Shown in pieces: positions 59,993 to 64,000 of a stretch of DNA of 64,000 nucleotides. Made by a program: the position numbers and the translations under genes. The notes under the pieces were generated by a model. It ran no database searches. It saw nothing but the letters and a program-made list of their open reading frames with translations, and was not told where the DNA came from. Within the stretch, counting starts at the first letter, position 1; every line of letters begins with the position of its first letter. This DNA is from Rebecca billardiae RCC1528 (Eukaryota > Haptophyta): contig OZ251241.1 in NCBI GenBank assembly GCA_965240325.2, forward strand, positions 1 to 64,000. The letters run 5' to 3'.

Positions 59993-60534
59993 GGCTGGCC
60001 GGCGCGCGCGCGAGCTGGGGCTTTAAGCCCCTGGGCGCGGGAGAAGGTCGCCTAGCTCGTTGCTCGTTTCGCTCCCGGTCGGGCGGTGGGCGCACTGGGC
60101 GGCCAAGATGGCAACCAAAGCGCTCGACTCGTTCGCCGCCCGAAGCTCGTTAGGGGCGGCGTGTGCTTTTTTTGGCACATAGCCACGGGCGAGAAGGAAC
60201 CGTCGCGCCGCGCGGGTAAGCCCGCAGCTAGGCGGGCAGGTGAATGCGGGTGTGCCCCCCGCCTGCAATTAGCAAGCATGCGGGTGGCGCCCGCCAACGG
60301 CTCTATTGACGAGCTCGTAATCATCGGCCCTGATAAGCCAACGGACCGGTACTTCCGACGCAACGACCTAGGCCGCACACTCAACAAGTTGTCTCAAACC
60401 AATGGACCCTTCGAGGACTCCCGGTGGGAGTCCGGGTGGGAAGGTGCGCGTCCGGACTGCTTGCTGAGCCGCATGCGTGATGCAAGTCTTGCCGCGAGCG
60501 AGAGGACGTCCGTCCGTCCTCGTCAGGGCACGTG
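59993..60534. other. Intergenic, nothing recognised
   Basis: Upstream of the giant-gene start and downstream of the receptor-like gene stop. It holds an inverted GGACTCCCGG/CCGGGAGTCC-like hairpin near 60413-60437 (ACTCCCGGTGGGAGT) and no gene. Confidence 0.4.
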
Positions 60535-63500
60535 TCACTCGCGCGTCGCGCGGATGAACGAGAGCTGCGCGAGCGCGATGGCGCCGGCGACGCACGCGCC
60601 GAGCGCGTGCGCGCCCGCGTGCACCGGCACCGTCACGCCGAGCAGCTCGAAGCCGCAGTCCGCGCGCGTGCGCACAATCTCGGCCAGCACGAGCAGCTGC
60701 TCGACCGCGCCGCCGCGCGCGCCGCCGTCCGCGTTGGCCATCTCGAGCGCGAGCGCGTGCGCGACGGACGACTGCAGCGCGCGCACGTGGTGCGTCAGCT
60801 GCCCCGCCACGTGCAGCGGGTACGCCAGCGCCACGCCCGAGAAGGCGAGCGCCACGCCCACCACCGGCTGCCAGCCCACCACTGCGCAGCGCGAGGGCAG
60901 GGCGCGCGCGCGCAAAGAGGGCGGCGCGGCGAAGGGGGCGGCGCGGCGCGGCGGTGAGCCCGCGCACGCGCGCGCGCGCGCGCCTCGCCCCCTCGCCCCG
61001 CCGCCTCCGCCCCGCACCGAGTACGTGCAGCGTGCAGAAGAGCCCCACGTAGCCCCACAGGCAGAAGTGCAGCAGCAGCGGCGCCGTCAGCCGGCGCGAC
61101 GTCTCCGCCAGCAGCTCGCAGTGGCGCCAGAAGAGGAGCAGGGGGCGCTCGAGCGAGAGGAGCGCGGGCGCGGGCTCGCGCGGCGCGCCGCCGACGCCGC
61201 CGACGCCCGCGAGGCGGTAGCTGCCGCCAGCGCCGCCCAGCGCGCCGCAGCCGCCGCAGCCGCCGCCCGGCCCGCCGAGCGGCGTGGCTGCTGCTCCGGT
61301 GGCCGCTGCTCCCGTGGCCGCGCCCGTGGCTGCGCCGAACGCAGAGGCGATGGAGCCGGCGTGCGAGGAGGCGCGCGCGGGCTGCGGCTCCGAGGGGGGC
61401 ACGCGCACGTACCGCCCGTGCTGCGAGGCCGCCTGCACGCGCGAGCCGGGGGGCGGCGGATTGGGCGGCACGCGCACAGCCGTGCTCAGCCGTGAGCACA
61501 CGCAGCGCTGCGCACAGCGTGGGTGCGCGCCGTGCTGGCGCGGTGTGTGCGCGGAGTGCCGTGTGTGCGCGCTGTGCGCGCGGGAGCTCACCTCGAGGGC
61601 GCGCACGAAGCGCTCGGCGGCGAGCGCGTGGCCGCTGCCCACGAGCGCGAGGCACGCGCCGCAGCCCGCGAGCGCGCCCGCCAGCAGCAGCACGCCAGCG
61701 CTTGAGGCGAGCAGCCATGCTGACGAGCCCCCGGGGCCCCCCAGCGGGGCGGACACGCTCGAGCCCTGCGCAAGCAAGCGCGCGCGCAAGCACGGGAGCA
61801 CGCGCAGAGCGGCTCAGCGCGCGCCTCTGCGCTCGCTCCGCGCGCGCGCCCTGCGCCCCCGCCGCGCGCGCGTGCGCACCTCTGCCAGCGCCAGCAGATA
61901 CAGCACCGCGTCAGCATGGCTGCCGCCCGAGCACAGCGAGCCGTCGGCCGCGGCCGAGAAGGAGAGGGCGGTGGAGCCGAGCTCGTCGGTGCCGCCGCCG
62001 CCCGAGCCGGCGCCGGGCACGACCGAGCCGTCTGCGCTGCCCGCGGGCTGCGCGGCCGAGCCCTCGCCGCCGGCGCCGCTGTCCGCGCCCACGCCCGCCC
62101 ACGCGCACACCTCACGGCTGCGCGCACGCGCACGCGCACACGCGCGCGCGGCCGGGCGGCGGGCGGCGCGCGTGAGTCGCGGCGCGCGCGCCGGCTGGGA
62201 GGAGGGCAGGGCGGCGCGCGCGGCGCGCACACACCTGTACCACGCGCGCTCGTACAACCCGAGCGCGCACGCGATAGCCGCCGCGCACAGCAGCGCGCGC
62301 GCGGCGACCGCGCGCGCGTGCGTCGTCGCCGCGCGCGCGGCCGCGGCGCGCGCCGCCGCCTCGGCGCGCGCGAGCGGCGCGGCGGCGGCGAGCGAGAGGC
62401 CCCTGGCGGAGAGCGACGCGCCGCCCGCCTCCTCCTCCGCGCCGCCGCCCTCCGCCACCGCCGGCCGCGGCGGCGCCCACGGCATGCGCAGCCGCTGCCA
62501 GCGCGGCCGCGGCGAAGCGTGCCGCGCGCCGCCGCGGCCGCGCGCGTGCGCGCCGCCGCCGCCGCCCGCCGCCGGCACCGCCGACTCGGGCATCACGACC
62601 GCGCGCGGCGAGAGGCGTCCGGACGGCCTGCGCGCGGCGTCGACCAGCCGCCGCCCCGCCTCGGCGCCCACGCCGCACCCCACCGCCGCCGCCGCCCCCG
62701 CGCCCCCCTCGCGCGCGCACGCGGGCGGCGGCGGCTCGGCGCGCAGCTGCAGCTGCAGCTCAATAGCACCGCCCGCCTCGGCCTCGGCGGCGGCGTCCGC
62801 GTCCGCGGCGGGGTTGGGCGCGGCGTCGTGCGCCGCGCCGAGCGCGCAGCCGTTCAGGTCGTGCAGCGGCTCCGCGCCGCGCTGGGCGCGCCCGCCGAGC
62901 GCGCCCGCCGCGCGCGCGCGCGCGCGCGCCGCGGCCGCGCCGAGCGCGGCGCGCGCCGAGCCGCGCGCCGCCGCGGCCGCGTGCTCGGCGGCACGGCGCT
63001 CGGCGGGCTCGCGCGCCGGGCTGGCGCGGTCGCGCGCGCTGGTCGGCGGCGGCGAGCCCGCGCCGCCGCCCGGCCCCGCCCCTCCGCCGCCGCCCGTGTG
63101 CAGCGCGTGCCTGTAGATGTTCGCCAGGTTGCCCGACTGCACGTACAGCAGCGCGCACGCCCAATCGACCACCGCGGCCAGCACCACACACATGGCCGTG
63201 TGCGCCGGCAGCGCGACCGACCAGTGCACCGCGCACATCAGCAGCTGCAGCAGCAGGCCCAGCGTGACGCCGACGGCGTACGCGAGCGCGAGCAGCGCGC
63301 GGCACAGCGAGAGCTCCGAGAAGTCGCACAGCCCGCAGCTCGCCATCAGCAGCACCGCCGGCCGCAGCGGCGCCACGGACCACAAGTCGGTGGGCGTGGG
63401 CCCCGAGGACGCACCGCCGCCGAGCGCGCCGCCGGCGCGGAAGGAGAGGGAGGGCGAGCGCTTGGCGCCCGGGGCGTCGGCGGGGGGCGGCTCGGCGGCG

Positions 63501-64000
63501 GCCGCACCGAGCGCGTGGCCGCGCAGCCGGCGCGCCCACGCCCTCAGCTCGCGCAGCGGCCGCGCCTGCAGCCACAGCCGCGCGCGCGCGTGCGCGTGCG
63601 CGCCGTCCGCGCCGTCCGCGTGCGCGTGCGGCGCGGGCGGCAGCGCGTACGCGGACACGGGTGGGCGGAGGGGGCGGAGGGCGTAGCCGCCGTACCCGCC
63701 CTGCCCGCCGCCCGCGTGCACGCGCATCAGCGGCATCGGCAGCCGCAGCGAGCGCGCACTGCCGCCGCCGCCGCCGCCGCCGGGCGAGGCCAGCGCCCCG
63801 CCCCCGCCCGCGCCCGCCGCCGCCGCCTCGCGGCCGAGTGCCAGCAGCGCGCCGCACGCGCCGCACGCGCCCGCCGCGCTGAGTCCGAGCGGGGGCAGCG
63901 GCGTCATCGGCGTGCCGAGCGCGCCGCTGCCTGCGGGCGCGCGCAGCGGCAGGCCGCCTTGCTGCGCGGGCAGCAGCGCGCCGCTCCCGCCGCCCTCGCT
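60535..64000 (-). CDS. Multi-pass membrane protein, possible gustatory-receptor-like (GRL) channel, 5' truncated
   Basis: At least 979 residues are visible. Exons: beyond 64000 to 62235, 62117-61880, 61765-61592, 61432-61018, 60881-60535, all GT-AG with matching phases. The frame is open to the window edge; the ATG at 63907 is internal or a late start. Seven or eight hydrophobic segments: PAVLLMASCGLC, LLALAYAVGVTLGLLLQLLM, AMCVVLAAVVDWACALLYV, RALLCAAAIACALGLY, LLASSAGVLLLAGALAGCGA, LLLHFCLWGYVGLFCTLHVL, VVGVALAFSGVALAYPL and a last one near the end. The C-terminal region resembles the 7tm_7/GRL signature: VEQLLVLAEIVRTRADCGFE, LLGVTVPV, ALAQLSF. A long Gly/Ala/Arg-rich loop splits the first and second halves. 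The family call is inference. Confidence 0.5.

Overview
The window reads as nuclear DNA of a single-celled alga with a complex plastid. A haptophyte is my best guess, but no marker gene settles it. Base composition is extremely GC-rich, so almost every gene casts long open frames on the other strand. Evidence for a eukaryote: 33 short spliceosomal introns that can be placed by protein continuity (mostly GTGCG...CAG, about 70-370 nt), a nuclear-type tRNA-Pro, RING-CH, NOC1 and AGC-kinase genes, and long AT microsatellites. Evidence for a plastid: a DUF3110 protein and a thioredoxin, each with a signal-peptide-like leader followed by a transit-like stretch, and a carotenoid-desaturase-like FAD enzyme.

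Layout. 0-0.8 kb: degenerate tandem repeats. 1-20 kb: compact housekeeping and Golgi genes: GNAT acetyltransferase, GT61-like glycosyltransferase, NOC1/CEBPZ ribosome-biogenesis factor, putative esterase divergent from an FAD amine-oxidase-like enzyme, DUF6492-like transferase divergent from a RING-CH ubiquitin ligase, a receiver-zinc finger-AGC kinase, and the DUF3110 protein divergent from a PfkB sugar kinase. 21-30 kb: tRNA-Pro with an odd anticodon loop, a sialyltransferase-like GT29 gene, two lower-GC repeat-bearing gaps, the thioredoxin, and a GT8-like transferase whose 5' edge touches an inverted-repeat element. 30-39 kb: microsatellites, a 13-exon TauE/SafE-type permease with a cysteine-rich head, a cysteine-rich membrane protein, and a NUDT22-like Nudix protein. 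39-44 kb: an apparently intact non-LTR-type retroelement seated between (TA)n arrays. 44-47 kb: a SAM methyltransferase and a zinc-ribbon multi-pass membrane protein. 47.6-60 kb: one four-exon gene for a 3,949-residue type II membrane protein. 60.5-64 kb: a 5'-truncated seven- or eight-pass membrane protein resembling gustatory-receptor-like (GRL) channels.

How genes relate. There are no operons. Related themes are four predicted glycan-modifying enzymes (GT61-like, DUF6492-like, GT29, GT8-like) and several surface proteins. The most striking locus is the giant membrane protein. Its ectodomain is built from about 22 copies of a unit that closely resembles repeats in marine phage virion proteins, plus a zone of IGGTTPAA...FTTL-type motifs also typical of phage tail proteins. 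Directly downstream of it on the genome, though 5' of it in coordinates of the minus strand, lies the GRL-like receptor gene.

Exon coordinates given in the entries were placed by hand from reading-frame continuity and splice dinucleotides. Where a junction is ambiguous this is stated.
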